Below, in pieces: positions 15,908 to 24,864 of a stretch of 64,000 bases of DNA; positions within the stretch are counted from its first letter, which is position 1; each line of letters begins with the position of its first letter. Below the pieces are notes generated by a model that saw only the letters and a list, made by a program, of their open reading frames with translations, searched no databases and was not told where the DNA came from. Made by a program: the position numbers and the translations under genes. Source of the stretch: Rathayibacter sp. VKM Ac-2856 (GTDB lineage Bacteria > Actinomycetota > Actinomycetes > Actinomycetales > Microbacteriaceae); the NCBI RefSeq assembly GCF_013205055.1, contig NZ_JABMLF010000002.1, positions 620,178 to 684,177 of the forward strand. Direction: 5' to 3'.

Positions 15908-16712
15908 CGCGGAGCAGATCGAGTCGCGTCTGGTCGGTCGAGCCCGGCGTCGCCGTGTAGACGACGATCCGCAGATCGCCGCCCGGCACCGCGAGCACGT
16001 CGCAGTCGACCGTGATCGGCCCGACCGGCGTCCTCGTGACCGTCTTCCGGCTGGAGCGGTGCTCGGCCACCCGCGCGACGGCCCAGCGGCGCTCGAAGTC
16101 GGGCGAGGCCGCCCGCAGCCGCGCCACCAGGTGCGCGAGGGCCGCGTCGTCGGGGTAGCGCCCGACCGCGGCGCGAAGGTCCGCGGTCAGATCGTTCGCG
16201 AAGTCCTCCGCGTGCTGGTCGTCGAACTCGGTGCCCTCGTGCCCCTCGGTGAAGTAGCGCCAGACCAGGTTGCGCTCGAGTCCCGTGCGGAGGGACGGGT
16301 CGCCGTTCAGCGCTGCCCAGAGCGGGTTCCACAGCAGGATGTCGTGCGCCGCGCTGAAGACGGCGAGCGGCACGTCGCCGCAGCGGTCGACGATCCGCTG
16401 CACACCGGGAGTGATGTGCTGCGGCACCTGCGTCGCGGTCGGCGGAGCAATGCCCGCCACCCGGTAGAGATGGTCGCGCTCCGCCTCCGTCACCCGCAGC
16501 GCGCAGGCCAGGGCGCCGAGCAGCTGCGCCGACGGATGCACCGCGCGGCCCTGCTCGAGCCGCACGATGTAGTCGACGCTCACCCCGGCCAGCGCGGCCA
16601 GCTCCTCGCGGCGCAGCCCCGTCGTGCGACGGCTCGGACCGGCGGGCAGCCCCACCTCGGCGGGCGTCACGCGCTCGCGCCAGGAGCGGAGGACGTCCGC
16701 GAATTCGCTCAT
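15876..16712 (-). CDS. Helix-turn-helix (XRE, MmyB-like) regulator
   Basis: 278 residues from ATG 16712. N-terminal HTH (GLRREELAALAGVSVDYIVRLEQGR, ~32-56) followed by a MmyB-like PAS ligand-binding domain (FSAAHDILLWNPLWAAL, ~120-136; RYFTEGHEG). Divergent from the SDR gene at 16815, a pairing repeated at 35.9-37.8 kb. In the family such regulators repress the adjacent oxidoreductase, probably sensing a fatty-acid-like or aromatic ligand. A longer frame upstream is an antisense shadow of the SDR gene. Confidence 0.87.
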   Translation of the reverse strand: MSEFADVLRSWRERVTPAEVGLPAGPSRRTTGLRREELAALAGVSVDYIVRLEQGRAVHPSAQLLGALACALRVTEAERDHLYRVAGIAPPTATQVPQHITPGVQRIVDRCGDVPLAVFSAAHDILLWNPLWAALNGDPSLRTGLERNLVWRYFTEGHEGTEFDDQHAEDFANDLTADLRAAVGRYPDDAALAHLVARLRAASPDFERRWAVARVAEHRSSRKTVTRTPVGPITVDCDVLAVPGGDLRIVVYTATPGSTDQTRLDLLRVTGLQELVAH

Positions 16713-16814
16713 GCCCCCATGATCCCCCGGGTGCGGGCTCCCGGTCCTGGTACTGCTGGTCCTCCCGTCGACCGGGGCCTGGGCGGGCCGTGCGCCGGGG
16801 CGGAGCATGGAGCC

Positions 16815-17495
16815 ATGACAACGACACTGATCACCGGGGCCAACAAGAGCCTCGGCCTCGAGACCGCCCGCCGCCTGATCGAGGCCGGCCACACCGTCTA
16901 CGCCGGCATGCGCGACCTCGCGACCGGGGACGCCGTGCGGGCCCTCGGCGCGCACGCCCTGCAGCTCGACGTGACCGACCAGGCGAGCGTCGACGCCGCC
17001 CTCGCCTCGCTCCCCGCCCTCGACGTGCTGGTCAACAACGCCGGGATCCTCGGCACCTCCTTCGGCGTCGACGACCTGACCCCGGAGTCGATGGCGAGCG
17101 TCCTCGAGACCAACGTCGTCGGCATCGTCCGCGTCACCCAGGCCGCGCTGCCGCTGCTGCGCCGCTCGGCCGCGCCCGTCGTCGTGAACGTGGCGTCCGG
17201 AGTCGGCTGGCCGCTCGCCCTCTCCACCCCCGGCCGCGACGAGCACCCGGTGAACGCCGTCCCCTACGCCGCGTCGAAGGCCGCGGTCATCACGCTGACC
17301 GTCCAGTACGCGAAGAACCTGCCCGGGTTCCGGATCAACGCGAGCGACCCCGGCTACACCGCGACCGACTTCAACGGCCACGGCGGGCACCAGACCGTCA
17401 CCGAGGGGACCGACGCGACCGTCGCGCTGGCCCTGCTCGGACCTGACGGCCCGACCGGCGAGTTCCACGACCGCCACGGGCGCATCGACTACTGA
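16815..17495 (+). CDS. Short-chain dehydrogenase/reductase (SDR)
   Basis: 226 residues from ATG 16815 with GGAG just upstream. Classical SDR: cofactor loop TGANKSLG (7-14), NNAG (~74-77), catalytic YAASK (~155-159), VASGV before it. Acidic residue placement after the second strand (GMRDLA) suggests NADP. Short for the family and ends in YDRHGRIDY-like motif without a C-terminal lid. Divergent from the XRE regulator, which likely controls it. Confidence 0.88.
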   Translation: MTTTLITGANKSLGLETARRLIEAGHTVYAGMRDLATGDAVRALGAHALQLDVTDQASVDAALASLPALDVLVNNAGILGTSFGVDDLTPESMASVLETNVVGIVRVTQAALPLLRRSAAPVVVNVASGVGWPLALSTPGRDEHPVNAVPYAASKAAVITLTVQYAKNLPGFRINASDPGYTATDFNGHGGHQTVTEGTDATVALALLGPDGPTGEFHDRHGRIDY

Positions 17496-17634
17496 GCACC
17501 GCGCCGGGCCCGCCGCCCCGGCTCACCCTCCCGGGCCCGCCGCCGGCCCACCCCGCCGGGCTCGCCGCCGCATGCTCGCCGCCAATTCGTTGGACGCGGC
17601 AACAAAACGGCCGCGAGCCCGGCAGAATGGGCAC

Positions 17635-18891
17635 ATGACGCAACGGAGCAACTGGGCGGGCACCTACGAGTACCGCGCCGCCGACATCCTCGAGCCGGAG
17701 TCGATCGACGAGGTGCAGAACCTCGTCCGCACGAACGAGCGGGTCCGCGCACTCGGCACCCGCCACTCCTTCAACGCCCTCCCCGACACCCCCGGGGCGC
17801 TGCTGCACCTCGGCCGCATCGCCTCCGACCCGGTGATCGACGCCGACGCGAACACGATCACGGTCGGCGGAGCGACGCGCTACGGCATCGTCGCCTCCCA
17901 CCTGCACAGCAACGGCTACGCCCTGCACAACATGGGCTCGCTCCCCCACATCTCGGTCGCCGGCGCGATCTCCACCGGCACGCACGGCTCGGGCGACCGC
18001 AACGCCAACCTCTCCTCCGCCGTCTCGGCGCTCGAGCTGGTCACGGCCGACGGCTCGCTGCGCACCATCCGCCGCGGCGAGCCCGGCTTCGAGGGCGTCG
18101 TCGTCGGGCTCGGCGCCTTCGGCATCGTCACCCGGGTGACCCTCGACATCCAGCCGACCTTCGACGTCCGCCAGGACGCGTTCGTCGACCTGCCGTGGGA
18201 GCGCGTGCTCGACGACTTCGACGCGATCACCTCCTCCGCCTACAGCGTCAGCCTGATGACGCACTGGTCGAGCCCGACCGTCGAGCAGCTCTGGCTGAAG
18301 ACCAAGGTCGAGCAGGGCTCCGTCGCCGACGTCGACGCCACCCACCTCGGCGCCGTCGCGGCCTCGGCCTCGCTGTTCGCCGTCTCCGAGGGCGTCGACT
18401 CCAACCTCAACCCGTTCGGCGGCTCCGTCGGCCCCTGGTCCGAGCGGCTCCCGCACTTCCGCCTCGACCGCGAGCCGAGCGCCGGCGACGAGATCCAGAG
18501 CGAGTACATGGTGCCGCGCGAGAACATCCGCGAGGCGATCGTGGCGCTGCGCGCGATCGGCGAGCGGATCGACGAGGTCCTGCTGATCACCGAGCTGCGC
18601 ACCATGGCCGGCGACGACCAGTGGCTCTCCCCCGCGTCCGGCCGCGACAGCGTCGGCATCCACTTCACCTTCGCCAAGGACCGCGCCGGCGTCGACGCCG
18701 TCCTCCCCGCCGTCGAGGGCGCGCTGCTCCCGCTCGGCGCCCGCCCGCACTGGGGCAAGCACTTCCTCGCCACCGCCGCCGACATCGCCCCCCTCTACCC
18801 CCACCTCGACGACTGGCGCACCCTCCGCTCCTCCTGGGACCCCACCGACCGCTTCGCGAGCGCCTTCCTCCACACCCGCCTCCTCGCCTGA
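17635..18891 (+). CDS. FAD-linked alditol oxidase-like protein (AldO/xylitol oxidase type)
   Basis: 418 residues from ATG 17635, the same length as Streptomyces AldO. N-terminal FAD-binding domain with His44 in GTRHSFN, the expected covalent flavin attachment site; SLPHISVAGAISTGTHGSG (~100-120) is the FAD pyrophosphate loop; HWGKHF near 380 is the C-terminal hallmark of alditol/L-gulonolactone oxidases. Role: oxidises polyols such as xylitol or sorbitol with O2, giving H2O2. An in-frame upstream ATG at 17572 lacks conserved sequence and was not used. The manganese catalase gene 2.8 kb away could deal with the peroxide. Confidence 0.87.
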   Translation: MTQRSNWAGTYEYRAADILEPESIDEVQNLVRTNERVRALGTRHSFNALPDTPGALLHLGRIASDPVIDADANTITVGGATRYGIVASHLHSNGYALHNMGSLPHISVAGAISTGTHGSGDRNANLSSAVSALELVTADGSLRTIRRGEPGFEGVVVGLGAFGIVTRVTLDIQPTFDVRQDAFVDLPWERVLDDFDAITSSAYSVSLMTHWSSPTVEQLWLKTKVEQGSVADVDATHLGAVAASASLFAVSEGVDSNLNPFGGSVGPWSERLPHFRLDREPSAGDEIQSEYMVPRENIREAIVALRAIGERIDEVLLITELRTMAGDDQWLSPASGRDSVGIHFTFAKDRAGVDAVLPAVEGALLPLGARPHWGKHFLATAADIAPLYPHLDDWRTLRSSWDPTDRFASAFLHTRLLA

Positions 18892-18908
18892 CGTCTCTTC
18901 CCCCCCTC

Positions 18909-18967
18909 GCGAGATGCCACTTGTGCACGCGACACGCCGTCGAAAGCGTGCACAAGTGGCATCTCGC
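18909..18967. repeat. 59-bp palindromic element, copy 1
   Basis: Perfect 22-base arms beginning GCGAGATGCCACTTGTGC, with a 15-base loop that contains ACACGCCG. The same element occurs at 26401, 28065, 28998, 33335, 38969 and 43084. Here it follows the AldO-type gene. Confidence 0.92.
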
Positions 18968-19035
18968 GGGGTCGTCAACGGGGTGACGGCGCGAGCGGGG
19001 GGTCGTAGCGTCGGGACGGACGAGAGGGGGGCCCG

Positions 19036-19434
19036 ATGCCCGCGAAAGAGGAGATCCCGTCGACCATCGAGCGGTCGGACGAGCACGCGCAGAAGCTGTG
19101 GTCGGCCGCGCACGACTCGGCGGTCGACAGCTACGGCGAGGGTGAGCGCGCCCACCGCACCGCCTTCGCCGCGCTCAAGCACGAGTACGAGAAGGTCGGC
19201 GACCACTGGGAGCGCAAGGACGAGAGCGGCCCCTCGGACGACCGCGCCGCCCAGCGCGGTGCGAACGGCAGCGGTGACACGGCCGGTGGAGTCGACGCGA
19301 ACGCCTCGAAGGCGCACCTCCTCGACCTCGCCAAGCGCCTCGACGTCTCCGGCCGCTCCCGCATGACCAAGGCCGAGCTCGTCGACGCCCTCCAGCGCGC
19401 GAACGCCAAGGAGACCCGCCGCGCCCGCGACTGA
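19036..19434 (+). CDS. ChaB-like protein with C-terminal Rho-N/SAP-like motif
   Basis: 132 residues. The first 65 residues (EEIPSTIERSDEHAQKLWSAAHDSAVDSY, then HRTAFAALKHEYEKVGDHW) match the ChaB fold, a small cation-transport-associated protein. The C-terminal 40 residues (HLLDLAKRLDVSGRSRMTKAELVDAL) form a Rho-N/SAP-like helix pair that usually binds nucleic acid. A Gly/Asp/Ser-rich linker joins them. The exact role of this two-part protein is unknown; the family is common in actinobacteria and associated with stress. Confidence 0.8.
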   Translation: MPAKEEIPSTIERSDEHAQKLWSAAHDSAVDSYGEGERAHRTAFAALKHEYEKVGDHWERKDESGPSDDRAAQRGANGSGDTAGGVDANASKAHLLDLAKRLDVSGRSRMTKAELVDALQRANAKETRRARD

Positions 19435-19472
19435 CGCGGCCGTCCGCGCGCCGGCGTCTGCCCCACCCCACC

Positions 19473-19706
19473 CTCCAAAAGTTGCGGTAGTCGCGCCCGA
19501 CTACCGCAACTTCTGAGGAGTGGGTGGGCGCCGATCGCGACCCGGCCCGCTAGTCGACCGCCACCCTCCAAAAGTTGCGGTAGTCGCACCCGACTACCGC
19601 AACTTTCGAGGAGTGGGCGGCCTCGACCGCGACCCCCGCTCGCTCGCCAGCCGCGACCCTCCAGAAGTTGCGGTAGTCGCGGTCGACTACCGCAACTTTC
19701 GAGGAG
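19473..19706. repeat. Three tandem-spaced 48-bp hairpins (AGTTGCGGTAGTCG family)
   Basis: Copies at 19473-19520, 19566-19613 and 19659-19706, each spaced by exactly 93 bases. Each has arms AAGTTGCGGTAGTCG / CGACTACCGCAACTT with a 4-base loop (CGCC, CACC, CGGT) and outer CTCC/GGAG flanks that extend the stem. Further copies lie at 25324, 25396 and 34683. The 485-base gap 19435-19919 holds these and the leader of the GH13 gene. Confidence 0.9.
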
Positions 19707-19821
19707 TGGGTGGGCGCCGGACGGGATCCCGGCCCGCTGCCTGAGAAATCAACGAGGAGACGCGGGTCCGTTGCGCATCTAGCGTCGAGGGCGACACGCC
19801 CCGACCCGAGCCTGGAGCGCC

Positions 19822-19923
19822 ATGACACCGCACGCCGTGATCCCGCACGCCCCGAGACTGCATTCCACGACACCGCCCGCCCAGACCGCCCACGCCCGCA
19901 CGAGCGCGGAGCCGAGCGCGTGA
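19822..19923 (+). CDS. Possible 33-residue leader peptide coupled to the GH13 gene
   Basis: ATG 19822 has GGAG four bases upstream, a better ribosome site than that of the enzyme gene. The frame (MTPHAVIPHAPRLHS..) ends in TGA at 19921-19923, overlapping the GTG start of the GH13 gene as GTGA. The composition (Pro, His, Ala, Thr) is not that of a known family. It could be a translational-coupling leader, or a chance open frame. Confidence 0.3.
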   Translation: MTPHAVIPHAPRLHSTTPPAQTAHARTSAEPSA

Positions 19924-21569
19924 GGGTCACCGATACCAGCGACCTGTGGTGGCGCGCCGCCGTCTACTACAACCTCGACGTCAAGACCTTCATGGACTGG
20001 GACGACGACGGCGTCGGCGATCTCGAGGGCCTCGCGCATCGGATCGACTACCTGGCCGAGCTCGGCGTCGGCTGCCTCTGGCTCGCGCCGTTCTACAGCT
20101 CGCCCGGCAAGGACAACGGCTACGACATCAGCGACTTCTACGGCGTCGACGGGCGCTACGGCCACCACGGCGACCTCGTCGAGGTGATCCGCACGGCGCA
20201 CGACCGCGGGATGCGCGTCATCGTCGACCTCGTCGTCAACCACACCAGCGACCAGCACCCGTGGTTCCAGGCCGCGCGCTCCTCCCCCGACAGCCCGTAC
20301 CGCGACTACTACGTCTGGCGCGACGAGCCGCCGGCGGACCAGCCGGAGAACGTCTTCCCGGACGTCGAGGACGGCGTCTGGTGCCTCGACGAGGAGGCCG
20401 GCCAGTACTACCTGCACAACTTCTACCGGCACCAGCCCGACCTCAACACCGACAACCCGGCGGTGCGCGACGAGATCGCGAAGCTGGTCGGCTTCTGGCT
20501 GCAGCTGGGGGTCGACGGCTTCCGCGTCGACGCGGTGCCCTACCTCGTCGAGCCGGGCGCGCGCGACGAGCACGAGTGGCTGCGGCTGCTGCGCCGCTTC
20601 ATCAGCCGGCGCTCGGGCGAGGCGATGCTGCTGGGCGAGGTCAACACGACCCGCGAGGAGCAGCTCGCGTTCTTCGGCGGCGAGGACGCCGACGAGCTGT
20701 CGATGCAGTTCGACTTCATCGGCAACCAGCGCCTCTATCTGGCGCTCGCGCGCGGGGACGCGGCGCCGCTCGTCGAGGCGATCGCGAGCCGCCCGCCGAT
20801 CCCGGTCGGCAGCCAGTGGGCCAACTTCGTCCGCAACCACGACGAGCTGACCCTCTCCCAGCTCTCCGACGACGAGCGCGACGAGGTCTTCGCCGCGTTC
20901 GCCCCGGAGGAGTCGCAGCGGATCCACGGCCGCGGCATCGTCCGCCGCCTCCCGCCGATGCTCGGGGGCGATCCGCGCCGCATCCGGATGGTCTACAGCC
21001 TGCTCTTCTCGCTGCCGGGCTCGCCGGTGCTGTACTACGGCGAGGAGATCGGGATGGGCGAGAACGCCGACATCCCGGGCCGCAGCGCCGTCCGCACGCC
21101 GATGCAGTGGACCGCGGCCGCGAACGGCGGCTTCTCGCGGGCCGACGCCGAGGACCTGATCGCGGCCCCGCCCGGCGGCGGCTTCGGACCGGAGCACGTC
21201 AATGCGGCCGCCCAGCTCCGGGAGCCGGACTCGCTGCTCGCGCACATCAAGGCGCTCGCGTGGCTGTACCGCCGCTCGCCCGAGATCGGCTGGGGCGAGT
21301 ACACCCACCTCCCGGCCGATCAGTCCTGCGTGTTCGCGCACCGGATGTCCGCCTCGACCGGCACGACCGTCGCGGTGCACAGCTTCGCGTCGAGCCCGCG
21401 GACGGTGACGATCACGCTGCCCGGCACCGAGCCGGGGTCGCGCCTGGTCGACTCCCTCGGCGGCGAATCGCAGCCGATCGGCGACGACGGCTCGGTCGCG
21501 ATCGGCGTCGACGGCTACGGCGCGCGGTGGTTCCGCGTGGTGCCGGAGGGGTCGCGCCGCCTGGTCTGA
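19920..21569 (+). CDS. Alpha-amylase family (GH13) enzyme, trehalose-synthase-like
   Basis: 549 residues from GTG 19920; the longer open frame upstream is low-complexity and non-conserved. The (beta/alpha)8 barrel motifs are all present: VVNHTSDQHPWF, DGFRVDAVPY (nucleophile Asp ~203), LLGEVNT (acid Glu ~239) and RNHDEL (Asp ~307). The opening WWRAAVYYNLDVKTFMD.. and NHTSDQHPWF are typical of the trehalose synthase/GH13_16-like branch and of uncharacterised actinobacterial members. A C-terminal beta-sandwich closes the protein. It probably rearranges or hydrolyses an alpha-glucoside; no signal peptide, so it is cytoplasmic. Confidence 0.85.
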   Translation: MRVTDTSDLWWRAAVYYNLDVKTFMDWDDDGVGDLEGLAHRIDYLAELGVGCLWLAPFYSSPGKDNGYDISDFYGVDGRYGHHGDLVEVIRTAHDRGMRVIVDLVVNHTSDQHPWFQAARSSPDSPYRDYYVWRDEPPADQPENVFPDVEDGVWCLDEEAGQYYLHNFYRHQPDLNTDNPAVRDEIAKLVGFWLQLGVDGFRVDAVPYLVEPGARDEHEWLRLLRRFISRRSGEAMLLGEVNTTREEQLAFFGGEDADELSMQFDFIGNQRLYLALARGDAAPLVEAIASRPPIPVGSQWANFVRNHDELTLSQLSDDERDEVFAAFAPEESQRIHGRGIVRRLPPMLGGDPRRIRMVYSLLFSLPGSPVLYYGEEIGMGENADIPGRSAVRTPMQWTAAANGGFSRADAEDLIAAPPGGGFGPEHVNAAAQLREPDSLLAHIKALAWLYRRSPEIGWGEYTHLPADQSCVFAHRMSASTGTTVAVHSFASSPRTVTITLPGTEPGSRLVDSLGGESQPIGDDGSVAIGVDGYGARWFRVVPEGSRRLV

Positions 21570-21601
21570 GCGCGGAGCAGCAGCAGGAGAGGTCAAGCCC
21601 C

Positions 21602-21631
21602 TTCTGAGCGTCGGAGGGCCCTGCCTACCGT
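21602..21631 (+). promoter_or_regulatory. Candidate promoter of the Mn-catalase gene
   Basis: TTCTGA (21602-21607) and TACCGT (21626-21631) are 18 bases apart and give a leader of about 47 bases, which includes the GGAAAGG ribosome site. The same TTCTGA -35 hexamer precedes the aldo/keto reductase operon. Confidence 0.4.
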
Positions 21632-21684
21632 CGGAGGGCGGGCGACGAGGTCCGCACCGACTGCTCCTGGAAAGGTCCGACCGC

Positions 21685-22569
21685 ATGTTCTTCCACCGTC
21701 AAGAACTCCAGTTCAAGTCCACTCCGTCCAAGCCCGACGCCGTCTTCGCCCGCCGGTTCCAGGAGGTGCTCGGCGGCCAGTACGGCGAGATCACCGTCGC
21801 GATGCAGTACGGCTTCCAGGCCTGGAACGCCCACGAGCCGGGCAAGTACCGCGACCTGCTCTTCGGCATCGGCGCGGAGGAGTTCGGCCACGTCGAGATG
21901 ATCGCGGTCATGATCGCTCAGCTGCTCGAGAAGGCCCCCGTCGAGCAGTCCGAGGACGCCATCCGCAAGGACCCGGTCCTCGGCGCGGTCATCGGCGGCA
22001 CCGACGTCCAGGCCGCGATCGTCGCCGGCGCGGGCGTGCGCCCGGTCGACAGCAACGGCAACCCGTGGCAGGGCTCGTACATCACGGCGAGCGGCAACCT
22101 CCTCGCCGACTTCACCGCGAACGCGAACGCCGAGATGCAGGGCCGCCTGCAGGTGGCGCGGCTGTACCACATGACCGACGACCACGGCGTGCGGGACCTG
22201 CTCTCGTTCCTCCTGGCGCGCGACACCATGCACCAGAACCAGTGGATCGCCGCGGCCGCCGAGCTGCGCGCCGAGGGCGTGGAGGACCTGCCGGTGCCCT
22301 CGAACTTCCCGCTGTCGAAGGAGGAGCGCTCGGTCTCCTACGAGTACATCAACTTCTCGGACGGCCCCGCCGCCGCGGAGGGCAGCTGGGCCTCCGGACC
22401 CACGCCCGACGGCAAGGGCGAGTTCAGCTACCGCACGGCGAGCCCGGACGACGGCGTGCCGATGCCGCCGCCCACCCAGCCGGACGAGCGCTTCTACGGC
22501 ACCACGCCGAAGCCGAACATCGTCGAGAAGACGGTGGGCGCGGTGAAGGACGCGGTGACCGGCAAGTAG
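21685..22569 (+). CDS. Manganese catalase
   Basis: 294 residues. Ferritin-like dimanganese catalase: Glu/His ligands in the segments QYGEITVAMQY (~33-43), EEFGHVEMIA (~66-75), and ANAEMQGRLQVARLYHMTDDHGVRDLLSFLLARDTMHQ (~146-184). C-terminal extension rich in Pro/Gly is typical. Decomposes H2O2 without heme. The gene ends at a strong hairpin (22582-22616). It could detoxify peroxide made by the nearby alditol oxidase. Confidence 0.93.
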   Translation: MFFHRQELQFKSTPSKPDAVFARRFQEVLGGQYGEITVAMQYGFQAWNAHEPGKYRDLLFGIGAEEFGHVEMIAVMIAQLLEKAPVEQSEDAIRKDPVLGAVIGGTDVQAAIVAGAGVRPVDSNGNPWQGSYITASGNLLADFTANANAEMQGRLQVARLYHMTDDHGVRDLLSFLLARDTMHQNQWIAAAAELRAEGVEDLPVPSNFPLSKEERSVSYEYINFSDGPAAAEGSWASGPTPDGKGEFSYRTASPDDGVPMPPPTQPDERFYGTTPKPNIVEKTVGAVKDAVTGK

Positions 22570-22581
22570 CGCGACCCGATC

Positions 22582-22616
22582 GCAGGGCCGTCCTCCCGCG
22601 CGGAGGGCGGCCCTGC
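22582..22616 (+). terminator. Hairpin terminator after Mn-catalase
   Basis: GCAGGGCC / GGCCCTGC form the base and CCTCC / GGAGG the top of a stem that starts 12 bases after the catalase stop codon. Confidence 0.75.
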
Positions 22617-22656
22617 GGCGTGTGCGGAGGATGCGCCGGGCGCTGTCGACGACGGA

Positions 22657-22734
22657 CGAAACGATTCGTGCCTTTCCGATTCCGGACGTTCTGATCGGGG
22701 CGCAGACCGCCTAGGCTGGCCGCGAATCGTTTCG
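22657..22734 (+). promoter_or_regulatory. Promoter with two LacI-type operators before the aldo/keto reductase operon
   Basis: CGAAACGATTCG (22657-22668) and its exact reverse complement CGAATCGTTTCG (22723-22734) lie 66 bases apart centre to centre, about six helical turns. A -35 TTCTGA (22689-22694) and -10 TAGGCT (22712-22717) with 17-base spacing lie between them, so the second site covers the transcript start. This suits repression by looping by the LacI protein encoded at 23865. Confidence 0.75.
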
Positions 22735-22756
22735 CCTCACGAGCCCGAGGAGTGGC

Positions 22757-23863
22757 ATGGACGCCGCCCGCACCGCTGCCGCCGACACTACCGCCGCCGC
22801 ACCCGCCGGGGCCGCCGCGCCCGTGGAGGCCGCCCCGCCCGCCGCCGCCGCACCCGCCGCCCCGCCGTCGCACCGCACCCTCGCGAGCGGCCGCCGCATC
22901 CCCGCCATCGGCGCCGGCACCTTCGGCTCCGACCGCTACGACGCCGAGACCGTCGGCCTCGCCGTCGAGCACTCCCTCCGCGCCGGCTTCCGCCTGCTCG
23001 ACTGCGCCACCGTCTACGGCAACGAGCCGCGCGTCGGCCGCGCGATCGCCGACTCCGGAGTGCCGCGCGAGGACCTCTTCGTGATGTCGAAGATCTGGAA
23101 CGACGCGCACGAGCCCGCGGCCGCCGTCGCCTCCGTCGAGCGCTCGCTCGAGGACCTCGGCCTCGACGTCCTCGACGCCGTCTTCGTGCACTGGCCCTTC
23201 CCCAACCACCACCCGCCGCACGCCGAGACCGACGCTCGCGACCCGGCCGCGCGCCCCTACGAGCACGCCGCGTTCCTGCGCACCTGGGCGGCCCTCGAGT
23301 CGCTCGTCGACCGCGGCCTCGTCCGCCACCTCGGCACCTCGAACGTGACGATCGCCAAGCTCGAGCGGATCCTCGCCGACGTGCGCATCGCCCCCGCGCT
23401 GAACGAGATGGAGCTGCACCCCTGCTTCCAGCAGCCGGAGCTCTTCCGCTACTGCCTCGACCACGGCGTCCAGCCCATCGGCTACTCGCCGCTCGGCTCG
23501 CCGTCCCGCCCCGAGCGCGACCGCGTCGACGGCGACCTCGTCGACATCGAGCACCCGTCCGTCCAGGCGATCGCGCGCGAGCGCGGCGTCCACCCGGCCG
23601 TCGTCTGCCTGGCCTGGGCCGTCAACCGCGGCCAGATCCCGATCCCGTTCGCGGTCAAGCCGGAGCAGATCGAGGCCAACCTCGCCGCCGCCTCCCTCGC
23701 GCTCACCGCCGCCGAGCAGGAGTCGCTGCGCGGCGCCGAGCGCAACAACCGCCTGATCAAGGGGCAGGTCTTCCTCTGGCCGGGCAGCTCCGACTGGCTC
23801 GACCTGTGGGACGCCGACGGCACGATCCCCGGCTGGGGCGGCTACGGCTCGCCCGCGCTCTGA
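22757..23863 (+). CDS. Aldo/keto reductase
   Basis: 368 residues from ATG 22757 (GAGGAG upstream). After an Ala/Pro-rich N-terminal tail of 35 residues, the AKR barrel has the catalytic tetrad: Asp and Tyr in LDCATVYGNE (~82-87), Lys in VMSKIW (~112) and His in VHWPF (~145). An insertion NHHPPHAETDARDPAARP follows the catalytic His, longer than usual. First gene of an operon with a LacI regulator (1-base gap) and a RbsD/FucU-type mutarotase, so it probably reduces or oxidises a sugar. Confidence 0.87.
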   Translation: MDAARTAAADTTAAAPAGAAAPVEAAPPAAAAPAAPPSHRTLASGRRIPAIGAGTFGSDRYDAETVGLAVEHSLRAGFRLLDCATVYGNEPRVGRAIADSGVPREDLFVMSKIWNDAHEPAAAVASVERSLEDLGLDVLDAVFVHWPFPNHHPPHAETDARDPAARPYEHAAFLRTWAALESLVDRGLVRHLGTSNVTIAKLERILADVRIAPALNEMELHPCFQQPELFRYCLDHGVQPIGYSPLGSPSRPERDRVDGDLVDIEHPSVQAIARERGVHPAVVCLAWAVNRGQIPIPFAVKPEQIEANLAAASLALTAAEQESLRGAERNNRLIKGQVFLWPGSSDWLDLWDADGTIPGWGGYGSPAL

Positions 23864-23864
23864 G

Positions 23865-24857
23865 ATGGCGACCTACAAGGACCTGCGGCAGGCGACCGGG
23901 CTGTCGCTCTCGACGATCTCGAAGCACTACAACGGCCTGCCGGTGCGGCCCGAGAACGCCGCGGCGATCGAGGCGGCGGCCGAGGAGCTCGGCTTCCGCG
24001 TCAACGGCTTCGCACGCGGACTGCGCTCGCGGCGCTCCCGCACGGTCGGCGTGCTGCTGCCGGCGCTCGACAACGAGTTCCACCTCTCGATCATCGCCGG
24101 GCTCGAGCACGCCCTCCGCAGCGACGGCATCGGCGTGCTGATCGGCGTCAGCCTGCCCGAGCCGGGCGCCGCCGTCGGGATGCTGCTGCAGAAGATGGTC
24201 GACGGGATCGTCGCCGTCCCGACCGCGGGCGACGTCGCGGCGCTGCGCAGCGCGTCCGCCCAGGGCACGCCCGTGGTCACCGTGGACTGGGTCGACGAGG
24301 CCCTCGAGACCGACCGCGTGGTGCTCGACAACCGCGGCGCCGGCTCCTCCGCGGCCCGGCTCCTCGCCGACCACGGCCACCGCGCGATCGCGGTGCTCGG
24401 CGGCGATCCGGACGTCTCGACCACCCGCGAGCGCACCGCCGGGTTCCTCGACGAGCTCGCCTCCCGCGGCCTCGAGCCGCCCGCGGTCGAGCTCGGCCCG
24501 CTCACGCTCGAGAGCGGCGTCGCGGCGATGGAGCGGATCCTCGCCCGCCGCGAGCGGCCGACCGCCGTCTTCGCGAGCAACCGCGAGCTGACCATCGGCG
24601 CACTGACCGCGCTCGGCGACTCCGGCCTCCGCGTCCCCGCCGACCTCTCGGTCGTCGGCTTCGACACCGTCGAGCTCGCCCGGGTGGTGCGGCCGCGGCT
24701 GACCATCGTCGCCCAGCCCACCGACGCGATCGCCGCCGAAGCCGCAGCGCTCATCCGTCGTCGGCTCGACGGCGGCGCCGAGCCGTTCGAGACGCGCACC
24801 CTTCCCAGCCGGCTCCTCGCCGGCGCCTCCGTCTCCCACCTCCACCCCACCCCCTAG
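23865..24857 (+). CDS. LacI-family transcriptional regulator
   Basis: 330 residues, starting one base after the aldo/keto reductase stop. N-terminal HTH (YKDLRQATGLSLSTISKHYNGLPVRPE, 4-30) with hinge SRRSRTVGVLLP, then a periplasmic-binding-protein-like sugar sensor. The HTH sequence departs from typical LacI (SLSTISKHYNG instead of SVSTVSRALNG), which should alter the recognised operator. The twin sites at 22657 and 22723 are its likely targets. Confidence 0.88.
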   Translation: MATYKDLRQATGLSLSTISKHYNGLPVRPENAAAIEAAAEELGFRVNGFARGLRSRRSRTVGVLLPALDNEFHLSIIAGLEHALRSDGIGVLIGVSLPEPGAAVGMLLQKMVDGIVAVPTAGDVAALRSASAQGTPVVTVDWVDEALETDRVVLDNRGAGSSAARLLADHGHRAIAVLGGDPDVSTTRERTAGFLDELASRGLEPPAVELGPLTLESGVAAMERILARRERPTAVFASNRELTIGALTALGDSGLRVPADLSVVGFDTVELARVVRPRLTIVAQPTDAIAAEAAALIRRRLDGGAEPFETRTLPSRLLAGASVSHLHPTP

Positions 24858-24864
24858 GAGCACC

